This document shows, one piece after another, positions 8,496 to 14,952 of a stretch of 19,376 nt of DNA. Position numbers and translations under genes: made by a program. The notes beneath the pieces were generated by a model. The model was given only the letters and a program-made list of their open reading frames with translations, did not search any database and was not told the origin of the DNA. The first letter of the stretch is position 1. Each line of letters opens with the position of its first letter. This DNA is from JAFDZV01 sp966128725 (lineage in GTDB: Bacteria; Bacteroidota; Ignavibacteria; OLB7), in the NCBI GenBank assembly GCA_966128725.1, contig CBHYLN010000097.1, positions 1 through 19,376 on the forward strand, written 5' to 3'.

Positions 8496-10787
8496 ATGCG
8501 AATACGCCTCACCCTCTGCATCGTTCTGACATTCGGCGTACTACATGCCGTTGCGCTCAGCCAGGGCGCCGTAGATAGTTCCGAGCACGCGCATCATCAA
8601 CCCGGGAATGCCCCACCGGCCCCACGGGTATCCGACGGAACCCGGCGGATGATTGAATTACTGGAGAAGGTCAACCGCGTTAATTACGTGGGCCAGAATC
8701 CCTTCGCGCAGGCGCCACGGCTGGATATGCTGAAGGAACTGACCAAGGTGAGCCCGGAGAACAATCCGCTGCTGGCACAGGAGCTGATCAAGGCCGGGCG
8801 CCAGGATGACGCCGTGAACCTGGTGCTCGAGCTGAAGCCGAAATACGCCGGCAACGCAGCCATGCAACTGGTGCTCGACCGCACGCTTGCGCTGGCCTAT
8901 CTGCGCCAGGGTGAACTGGAGAACTGCATCGCCAACCACACCTCGGAAACATGTCTGTTCCCGATCAAAGGCAGCGGCGTGCACAAGCTGCAACGTGGAT
9001 CGCGCGCGGCGATCGAGGTTCTGAAATCGGTGCTACAGCGCAGCCCGGGCGATCTGCAATCGCTGTGGCTGCTCAACCTTGCGTACATGACTCTGGGCAA
9101 CCATCCGGACAGCGTCCCGCCGCAATACCTGCTGGCGCCGGAGTTGTTCGCGTCGGAGTACGATCTGCCGCGCTTCACCGATGTTGCGCCATCGCTCGGC
9201 ATCGATGGCCGTGAGCTGGCCGGCGGCTGCTGCACGGAGGATTTCGATCGCGATGGTGATATCGACATCATCGCCTCATCGTGGGGCATGAAGTCACCCA
9301 TGTCGTATTACCGCAACAATGGCGACGGAACGTTTACCGACGCCACGGCCGAATCCGGACTGGCCGGACTCACCGGAGGCCTGAACATGGTCCATGCGGA
9401 CTACGACAACGATGGCGACGACGATGTGCTGGTGCTGCGCGGCGCATGGTTGCAACAGTTCGGCCGCTATCCGAACTCGCTGCTCCGTAACAACGGCGAC
9501 GGAACGTTCGACGATGTCACGATCGACGCCGGCCTGCTTTCGTATCACCCCACGCAGACCGCGGTGTTCGCCGATCTGAACAAGGATGGCTGGCTGGATA
9601 TCTTCATCGGCAACGAGTCCGGCGCCCAGCCGCATCCATGCGAACTGTACATCAACAACCACAACGGCACCTTCACCGAGCGAGGCCACGAGGCCGGGCT
9701 GGATGTTACGGCATTTGTGAAGGGGGTCACTTGCGGTGACTATAACAACGACGGCTGGCAGGATCTGTATCTCTCCTGCCATATGGGCGCGAACTGCCTG
9801 CTGCGCAACAACGGCATCAAGCGCGGCCGCCTGAGCTTCACCGATGTGACCCGCACCGCAGGCGTGGGCGCCCCAACCGCAAGCTTCCCAACCTTCTTCT
9901 TCGACTACGACAACGATGGCTGGGACGACATATTCGTGTGCGGCTATGGCGTGCGCGATTTCAGCAGCACGGTATCGAACGTGGTGGCAATGGTTGTACG
10001 CGATTACCGCCACGAGCCATCCGGCGGCGAGATGCCGAGGCTGTACCACAACAACCACAACGGCACGTTCACCGATGTTACCGCCGCCACGAAGATGTGC
10101 CGGCTGATGCTGGGCATGGGGGCGAACTTCGGTGATATCGACAACGATGGATACCCGGACATCTACGTTGGAACCGGACTGCCGGACATGAACTCTCTGA
10201 TGCCGAACAGGATGTTCCGAAATGCCGAAGGGAAGTTCTTCCAGGACGTGACAACCGCCGGCGGCTTCGGCCACCTGCAGAAGGGGCATGCGATCTCGTT
10301 TGTTGATATCGATAACGACGGCGATCAGGATGTCTACACGGTGATGGGCGGCGCGTTCGAGGGCGATGTGGCCAACCGCGCGCTGTTCCTGAACCCGGGC
10401 AACACCAATCACTGGGTTACCCTGTCCCTTGAAGGCGTGCAAAGCAATCGCAGCGCCATCGGCGCGCGCATCACGGTATCGGTAACCACACCGCGCGGCA
10501 ACCGGACGATTTACAACACGGTCAACACGGGCGGCAGCTTCGGCGCTTCGACGCTGCAGCAGGAGATCGGCCTTGGCGACGCAACGCGTATCAACGCCAT
10601 CACGGTAACGTGGCCGAACTCCAAACCGAAGTCGGTGTTTCACACGGTTGAGATGGACCACTTCTACGGCGTCCGTGAAGGCGAGGGGAAGCTCCGGCCC
10701 ATCACACGCACGGTGCTGATGCTTGGCGGCGCCAAAGGCGGCGACGGCGAAGGGCACGACCATCACCATCATCATCATCACGACTGA
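8496..10787 (+). CDS. Secreted FG-GAP/VCBS repeat protein with ASPIC/UnbV domain (CRTAC1-like), copy 1, His-rich tail
   Basis: The product is 763 residues with a signal peptide (MRIRLTLCIVLTFGVLHAVA, cut near LSQG). The ATG at 8496 has GGAG at 8487-8490 with a 5-base spacer. An alpha-helical TPR-like region (about 45-220) contains LALAYLRQGELENC and SLWLLNLAYMTLG. It is followed by a predicted seven-bladed integrin-alpha-like propeller with Ca2+-binding DxDxDG loops starting at D249, D302, D360 (DLNKDG), D415 (DYNNDG), D470, D547 and D604. An ASPIC/UnbV domain follows at about 638-730 (NHWVTLSLEG...SNRSAIGAR). The last residues are H-D-seven His-D, a possible metal-binding tail. There is no T9SS sorting domain, so the protein is probably periplasmic or released. 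Family members are widespread but mostly uncharacterised; a binding or scaffold role is inferred, not known. Over about 150 propeller residues aligned by eye it is roughly 80% identical to the next gene, pointing to tandem duplication. Confidence 0.92.
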   Translation: MRIRLTLCIVLTFGVLHAVALSQGAVDSSEHAHHQPGNAPPAPRVSDGTRRMIELLEKVNRVNYVGQNPFAQAPRLDMLKELTKVSPENNPLLAQELIKAGRQDDAVNLVLELKPKYAGNAAMQLVLDRTLALAYLRQGELENCIANHTSETCLFPIKGSGVHKLQRGSRAAIEVLKSVLQRSPGDLQSLWLLNLAYMTLGNHPDSVPPQYLLAPELFASEYDLPRFTDVAPSLGIDGRELAGGCCTEDFDRDGDIDIIASSWGMKSPMSYYRNNGDGTFTDATAESGLAGLTGGLNMVHADYDNDGDDDVLVLRGAWLQQFGRYPNSLLRNNGDGTFDDVTIDAGLLSYHPTQTAVFADLNKDGWLDIFIGNESGAQPHPCELYINNHNGTFTERGHEAGLDVTAFVKGVTCGDYNNDGWQDLYLSCHMGANCLLRNNGIKRGRLSFTDVTRTAGVGAPTASFPTFFFDYDNDGWDDIFVCGYGVRDFSSTVSNVVAMVVRDYRHEPSGGEMPRLYHNNHNGTFTDVTAATKMCRLMLGMGANFGDIDNDGYPDIYVGTGLPDMNSLMPNRMFRNAEGKFFQDVTTAGGFGHLQKGHAISFVDIDNDGDQDVYTVMGGAFEGDVANRALFLNPGNTNHWVTLSLEGVQSNRSAIGARITVSVTTPRGNRTIYNTVNTGGSFGASTLQQEIGLGDATRINAITVTWPNSKPKSVFHTVEMDHFYGVREGEGKLRPITRTVLMLGGAKGGDGEGHDHHHHHHHD

Positions 10788-10802
10788 CCAACCCGTTGGT
10801 CA
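10785..10802 (+). terminator. Hairpin overlapping the stop codon of VCBS copy 1
   Basis: TGACCAA-CCCG-TTGGTCA is a perfect 7-bp stem with a 4-base loop, and its first arm begins with the TGA stop codon. No T-tract follows, so it is not a textbook intrinsic terminator. It may still stop transcription together with the larger hairpin at 10826-10859, or protect the mRNA 3' end. Confidence 0.4.
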
Positions 10803-10825
10803 CGGATCGAACGCGTGATACGTTT

Positions 10826-10859
10826 CGCGGCGCTGTTGGTGCAAACCTTCAGCGCCGCG
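10826..10859. terminator. Strong GC-rich hairpin downstream of VCBS copy 1
   Basis: The arms CGCGGCGCTG (10826-10835) and CAGCGCCGCG (10850-10859) are exact reverse complements, ten base pairs. The 14-base loop can form a further GGT/ACC stem closed by GCAA, a GNRA-type tetraloop, on the + strand. The sequence after it (CTCGTATTGTG) is not a T-run. It is most likely a terminator or mRNA-stabilising structure for the upstream gene, but it could belong to the repeat array that begins 15 bases later. Confidence 0.5.
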
Positions 10860-11140
10860 CTCGTATTGTGCCAAGTTGAGCATGATGCGCGGTATGCGGC
10901 CCTGTCAACGCCGTTAGCGGCAACGCATGTTAACTCTTCGAGTTGGGCATACTGCGCGATGTTCGGCACCATCAACACCGCTTGCGGCAACGCATGGCTA
11001 ACTCTTCGAGTTGAGCATGCTGCGCGGTGTACGGCACTATCAACGCCGTTTGCGGCAACGCATGGTTAACTCTTCGAGTTGAGCATGATGCGCGATATAC
11101 GGCACTGTCAACACCGTTTGCCGCGACGCATGGTTAACTC

Positions 11141-11388
11141 GCTGCGTTGTGTGGATCGCGATCCTGCGAGCTACGCCGTCTCGCTGCTTGAATCCGGCTT
11201 GGCAGGGCGCCGTAGGTGCCACCCGTCTGTAGCATTCACCCAGGCATATGCAAAAAGCGCCGTAGGTGCGTACCGTTCTTCCCGCGGTCCCTTGTTGACC
11301 GGGAATTGTACTCCCGACCCTCGACGGCGGTCTGGTTGCCACCTCCGGAGTACAACTCCGGACAAACGAAGTGCATACCCGGGTAAAC
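11141..11388. repeat. Structured cassette, copy B (248 bp), inside repeat array B
   Basis: This is the second copy of the segment at 7892-8138, inserted at the same point of a repeat unit. It keeps GGATCGCGATCC (11153-11164), GCGAG/CTCGC (11166-11170, 11180-11184) and the two GCGCCGTAGGTGC hairpins (11207-11219, 11257-11269). Here the right-hand hairpin is perfect: TCCGGAG-tacaa-CTCCGGA at 11344-11362. A competing long-range pairing also exists: GGAATTGTACTCC (11302-11314) with GGAGTACAACTCC (11347-11359), 12 of 13 pairs, the odd one being a G-U wobble if the minus strand is the RNA. No ORF that looks like a real protein was found. Confidence 0.75.
11376..11385. promoter_or_regulatory. 10-bp palindrome TACCCGGGTA near the right end of cassette B
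   Basis: This site is the counterpart of TATCCGGATA at 8126-8135. Both are perfect palindromes although they differ at two positions, and those two differences compensate each other. That pattern is expected if the symmetry itself is selected, as for an operator bound by a dimer. The binding factor is unknown and chance is not excluded. Confidence 0.35.
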
Positions 11389-11663
11389 AGCATGTGATCG
11401 TTGTACGGCACTGTCAACGCCGCTTGCGGCAACGCATGGTTAACTCTTCGAGTTGAGCATGCGATACATAGCGCCACCCTCAACGCCGTTAGCGGCAACG
11501 CATGGTTAACTCGCCGAGTTGAGCATGATGCGCGATATACGGCACTGTCAACTCCGTCTACCGCACGGCATGTTCACCGCCGTTTGCACATGGGTGGTGT
11601 TCGCCGTATTGTTGTCGCGACACGCTCCCCCTCATCCCCCGATTGATACACCCTAATCATCGT

Positions 11664-11667
11664 GGAG
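11664..11667 (+). promoter_or_regulatory. Ribosome binding site deciding the GTG start of VCBS copy 2
   Basis: GGAG lies 5 bases upstream of the GTG at 11673-11675, the same spacing as GGAG to ATG in the paralogue at 8496. This favours GTG 11673 over an in-frame TTG at 11643, which would add ten residues before the signal peptide. Confidence 0.7.
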
Positions 11668-11672
11668 CGCCG

Positions 11673-13952
11673 GTGACTCTTCGCCATGCCCTTTCGCTTC
11701 GCTGTCAGTTTCTCCTGCTGTTCCTCTGTTCCGCAATGCTCGTACGCGCCCAACCGGCCAACGACACTGCCGGCACAGTGGCGCCCGATGGCACACGCGC
11801 CATGGTGGACCTTCTGGCACAGACCAACGCGCGGAACTACGTTGCGCAGAACGCCTTTGCCAACGGCCCGCGCGTGGCGATGCTTGCAGAACTTGCCAAG
11901 CAAAGTCCCGCGAACTATCCGTTGCTGATCCAGGAGCTGATCAAGGCCGGACGGCAGGACGAAGCGGAGACATTGATACTGCGGCAGAAGAAGGCGTTCG
12001 CGGGCAACGCAGCCATGCAGACGGTGCTGGATCGCGCGCTGGCGCTTGCCTATCTCCGGCGCGGCGAACTGGAGAACTGCGTCGCCAACCACACATCACA
12101 ATCCTGCCTGTTTCCGATAGGCGTTGGTGGCCGCCATACGCTGCAAAGCGGATCGCGTGCGGCAATCGATGTGTTGCGCTCGCTGCTTGCACGCAACGAG
12201 AACGACCTGCAATCGGTCTGGCTGCTGAACGTGGCGCACATGACGCTGGGCACGTACCCGGACAGCGTGCCCGCGAAGTGGCTGCTGCCGGAATCGCTGT
12301 TTGCCTCGGAATACCCGCTGCCGCGCTTTACCGACGTGGCGCCGATGCTTGGCCTTGACGGGCGCGGCCTGGCCGGCGGATGCTGCACGGAGGATTTCGA
12401 TCGCGATGGCGATATCGACATTCTGGTATCGTCGTGGGGGATGCAATCGCCGATGACATACTACCGCAACAACGGCGACGGCACATTTTCCGATGCAACC
12501 GCACAGGCCGGCATCGCCGAGCTTACCGGCGGGCTGAACATGATCCACGCCGACTACGACAACGACGGCTACCCCGATGTGCTGGTGCTGCGCGGCGCAT
12601 GGATGGGGCAGTTTGGCGCCTATCCCAATTCGCTGCTGCACAACAACGGTAACGGCACGTTCTCCGACGTCACGATCGCCGCCGGCATCCTTTCCTTCCA
12701 TCCCACACAGGCCGCCGCCTTTGCGGACTTCAACAACGACGGGTGGCTGGATATTTTCATCGGCAACGAGTCCGGCATGGCGCCGCATCCGTGCGAGATG
12801 TTCATCAGCAATCGCAACGGAACGTTCACCGATCGCGCGCACGAGCTGGGGCTGGATATCACGGCATTCGTGAAGGGTGTGGCCTGCGGCGATTACAACA
12901 ACGACGGCTGGGCGGATCTGTATCTCTCGTGCCATGCCCAGCCCAACCACCTGCTGCGCAACAACGGAAGCGCCAAAGGCGCCTGGGCATTCACCGATGT
13001 CACCGCCGAAGCAGGCGTGGCCTCGCCCTCGGCCAGCTTCCCGACGTTTTTCTTCGACTACGACAACGATGGCTGGGACGACATCTTCGTGTGCGGTTAC
13101 GGAGTGCGTGATTTTGCCAGCGCCACCAGCGATGTGGTTGCGATGACCGTGCGCGACTATCGCGGCGAGGCATCCGGCGGCGAGCTGCCGAAACTGTTCC
13201 ACAACAATCGCAACGGCACGTTCACCGATGTCACCAGGGACGCACACTTGAACCGATTCATGGTGGGCATGGGATGCAATTTCGGCGACGTGGATAACGA
13301 CGGCTATCCGGATATCTACGTTGGCACGGGCCTGCCGGATATGAACGCGTTGGTGCCGAACCGGATGTTCCGCAACGCCGATGGGAAGTTCTTTCAGGAC
13401 GTCACCACCGCGGGCGGGTTCGGGCATCTGCAGAAGGGGCATGCGATCGCATTCGTCGATATCGATAACGACGGCGACCAGGATGTATATGCGGTGATGG
13501 GCGGTGCGTTCGAGGGCGACGTGGCAAGCCGCGCGCTGTTCCTGAATCCCGGCAACGGCAATCACTGGATAACGCTTGCCTTGCAGGGCGTGCGCAGCAA
13601 CCGAAGCGCCATCGGCGCGCGCATCGCGATAACAATCGCCACGCCATCGGGCAACCGCACGGTACATGCCACGGTGAACACGGGCGGCAGTTTCGGGTCG
13701 GCAACGCTACAGCAGGAGATAGGGCTGGCCAACGCAAAAGCGATCACGAAGCTTACGGTGACATGGCCAACAACCGGGCATGTGGAGACATTCCAGAATG
13801 TGGCGATGGATCGCATGTACACGATTCGCGAGGGTGAGGATGAGATGGTACCGGTAAACAGGCCAACGATCACGTTCGATGCCGGAACGCAGACGATGCC
13901 CGCCGATCACTCGGGGCATCACCATCATCACGAAGGCATGATGGGCAACTGA
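11673..13952 (+). CDS. Secreted FG-GAP/VCBS repeat protein with ASPIC/UnbV domain (CRTAC1-like), copy 2, His-rich tail
   Basis: The product is 759 residues from a GTG start with a strong GGAG site. The signal peptide MTLRHALSLRCQFLLLFLCS ends near VRAQ. The domain plan is that of the gene at 8496: a TPR-like N-terminal half (with the conserved pattern ENCVANHTS-SCLFPI), a calcium-loop propeller starting with DFDRDGDID at D241 and six further DxDxDG or DxNNDG loops, and an ASPIC/UnbV domain from about residue 630 (NHWITLALQG...SNRSAIGAR). The C-terminus is His-rich but shorter (DHSG-five His-EGMMGN). Cysteines in GGCCTEDF, ACGDYNNDG, LYLSCH and FVCGYG are shared with copy 1, so they are probably structural. 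It ends 29 bases from the stop of the convergent CDF transporter gene. Function is unknown; a secreted, calcium-stabilised binding protein is inferred. Confidence 0.92.
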   Translation: MTLRHALSLRCQFLLLFLCSAMLVRAQPANDTAGTVAPDGTRAMVDLLAQTNARNYVAQNAFANGPRVAMLAELAKQSPANYPLLIQELIKAGRQDEAETLILRQKKAFAGNAAMQTVLDRALALAYLRRGELENCVANHTSQSCLFPIGVGGRHTLQSGSRAAIDVLRSLLARNENDLQSVWLLNVAHMTLGTYPDSVPAKWLLPESLFASEYPLPRFTDVAPMLGLDGRGLAGGCCTEDFDRDGDIDILVSSWGMQSPMTYYRNNGDGTFSDATAQAGIAELTGGLNMIHADYDNDGYPDVLVLRGAWMGQFGAYPNSLLHNNGNGTFSDVTIAAGILSFHPTQAAAFADFNNDGWLDIFIGNESGMAPHPCEMFISNRNGTFTDRAHELGLDITAFVKGVACGDYNNDGWADLYLSCHAQPNHLLRNNGSAKGAWAFTDVTAEAGVASPSASFPTFFFDYDNDGWDDIFVCGYGVRDFASATSDVVAMTVRDYRGEASGGELPKLFHNNRNGTFTDVTRDAHLNRFMVGMGCNFGDVDNDGYPDIYVGTGLPDMNALVPNRMFRNADGKFFQDVTTAGGFGHLQKGHAIAFVDIDNDGDQDVYAVMGGAFEGDVASRALFLNPGNGNHWITLALQGVRSNRSAIGARIAITIATPSGNRTVHATVNTGGSFGSATLQQEIGLANAKAITKLTVTWPTTGHVETFQNVAMDRMYTIREGEDEMVPVNRPTITFDAGTQTMPADHSGHHHHHEGMMGN

Positions 13953-13981
13953 GTCGCCCCTTGGGAAGGCTCGCGGCATTG

Positions 13982-14872
13982 CTAGTGCCTGAGCACGTCG
14001 CGAAGCTCGGGGTAGTGGTGCGGACCTTCAACGGTGTCCACGTGGACAAAGGCCATCTGTACGTCCGGATGTGATTCCGCCGCGTCGCGGGCACGATCGG
14101 CGATCGCGGATGATTCGTGCGTGGTCAACTCACCGGCGCATGCGATGATGATCTCGAAATGCATTTCGCTGCCAACGTAGTGGCCGCGGCAGAACCGGAC
14201 TTCCTCCACACCGGCGACCGATGCCACCGCACGCCGCACCTGGCGCAATGTGGCATCGGAGGACGATCGGCCCAGCAGGTAATCCAGATTTTCGCGCGTG
14301 ATTTTCACCCCGCCCCACAGGATCAGCACGCCTACCACAAGCCCGGCGATCTCATCGGCCTGTTGAAACCCGAGCGCGGCGCCCGTGATGCCGCTGAGTG
14401 CCGCTATGGAGGAAAGGACGTCGTTCCGCGAATCCACCGCCGAGGCAATCAGCGCCGGGCTGCGTTCGCGCACGCCAACACTTTGCTGCCACCACGAAAG
14501 CCCCAGCTTGGCGATCACGGCAATGGCGAGGATAACGAAGAGGAACGGGTTGATCTCGTGATCGTGCGCCACCAGGAATTTCACGATCGACTCCTGCACC
14601 ACCTCCACACCCAGCACGCATGCAATCACGGCGATCACGAACCCGGCAATCGGCTCGGCGCGCGAATGCCCAAACGGGTGTTCGCGATCCGGCGCCTTGC
14701 GACCAACACGCACGGAAATCAGCACCGCCGTTGACGATGCGATATCCAGCAACGAGTTCATCGCATCGGAGAACAGCGCCACCGAGCCGCTCACCAGAAA
14801 TCCCCAGAACTTCAGCGCGAACAGCCCAACGTTCACCGCCAGCGAGGCAACGGTTACATGCGTACGTCCCAA
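13982..14872 (-). CDS. Cation diffusion facilitator (CDF) transporter, probable Mn2+ type
   Basis: A 296-residue inner-membrane CDF protein that exchanges divalent metal for protons to export it from the cytosol. Six membrane spans are followed by a cytosolic CDF domain (about 205-285: VRRAVASVAGVEEV...MHFEIII...PDVQMAFVHVD). The family loop PDREHPFGHSRAEP is present at 61-74. The transport-site residues are N39/D43 in span 2 (SDAMNSLLD) and D147/D151 in span 5 (DSRND), an N-D-D-D set. Zn2+ members normally have H or D at the first position and H at the third; N-D-D-D is the arrangement known from Mn2+ exporters such as MntE. Mn2+ is therefore my prediction. The start is TTG at 14872-14870, supported by GGAGAG six bases upstream. 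It lies 80 bases downstream of the M61 gene on the same strand and is probably the last gene of that run. Confidence 0.9.
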   Translation of the reverse strand: MGRTHVTVASLAVNVGLFALKFWGFLVSGSVALFSDAMNSLLDIASSTAVLISVRVGRKAPDREHPFGHSRAEPIAGFVIAVIACVLGVEVVQESIVKFLVAHDHEINPFLFVILAIAVIAKLGLSWWQQSVGVRERSPALIASAVDSRNDVLSSIAALSGITGAALGFQQADEIAGLVVGVLILWGGVKITRENLDYLLGRSSSDATLRQVRRAVASVAGVEEVRFCRGHYVGSEMHFEIIIACAGELTTHESSAIADRARDAAESHPDVQMAFVHVDTVEGPHHYPELRDVLRH

Positions 14873-14878
14873 CCGCGA

Positions 14879-14884
14879 CTCTCC
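14879..14884 (-). promoter_or_regulatory. Ribosome binding site supporting a TTG start of the CDF gene
   Basis: Read on the minus strand the bases are GGAGAG, followed by a 6-base spacer and TTG. The frame stays open further upstream, but no ATG, GTG or other TTG is found before the next gene, so this site fixes the start. Confidence 0.7.
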
Positions 14885-14952
14885 GAATGTCTCAACGATA
14901 ACAACAATCAGCCGCGCCAGGGGGCGCGCGCAACCGATCCCCCACCACGCGG

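Larger units (their letters stand above)
10874..11593. repeat. Array B of ~68-bp tandem repeats, interrupted by a cassette
   Basis: Units begin GCATG(G)TTAACTC or a variant at 10925, 10992, 11060, 11128, 11434, 11500 and 11568, preceded by a partial unit from about 10874. Spacing is 66-68 except for 306 across the cassette. The design matches array A: a full unit directly before the cassette, three units after it, and a last unit degenerating into a CACCGCCG(T/C)TTGC end. Array B has two more units on its left side. Several dyads keep pairing although the loop varies (AACTC-ttc-GAGTT, AACTC-gcc-GAGTT; GCCG-tttg-CGGC, GCCG-ttag-CGGC). No conserved reading frame is seen. A 79-bp leader (11594-11672) follows, without obvious promoter boxes. 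Confidence 0.85.

Noticed and set aside
9294..10781. Antisense frame opposite VCBS copy 1 (and 12096-13667 opposite copy 2)
   Set aside because: They mirror the repeated GAC/AAC codons of the calcium loops and yield Val/Ala/His repeats. Real homology is on the + strand.
10755..10784. His tag from a cloning vector
   Set aside because: The tail is in frame at the native end of the gene, uses mixed CAT/CAC codons, and the paralogue has a similar shorter His run.
10874..11593. CRISPR array
   Set aside because: The whole 68-bp unit is repeated; there are no unique spacers of regular length and no cas genes.
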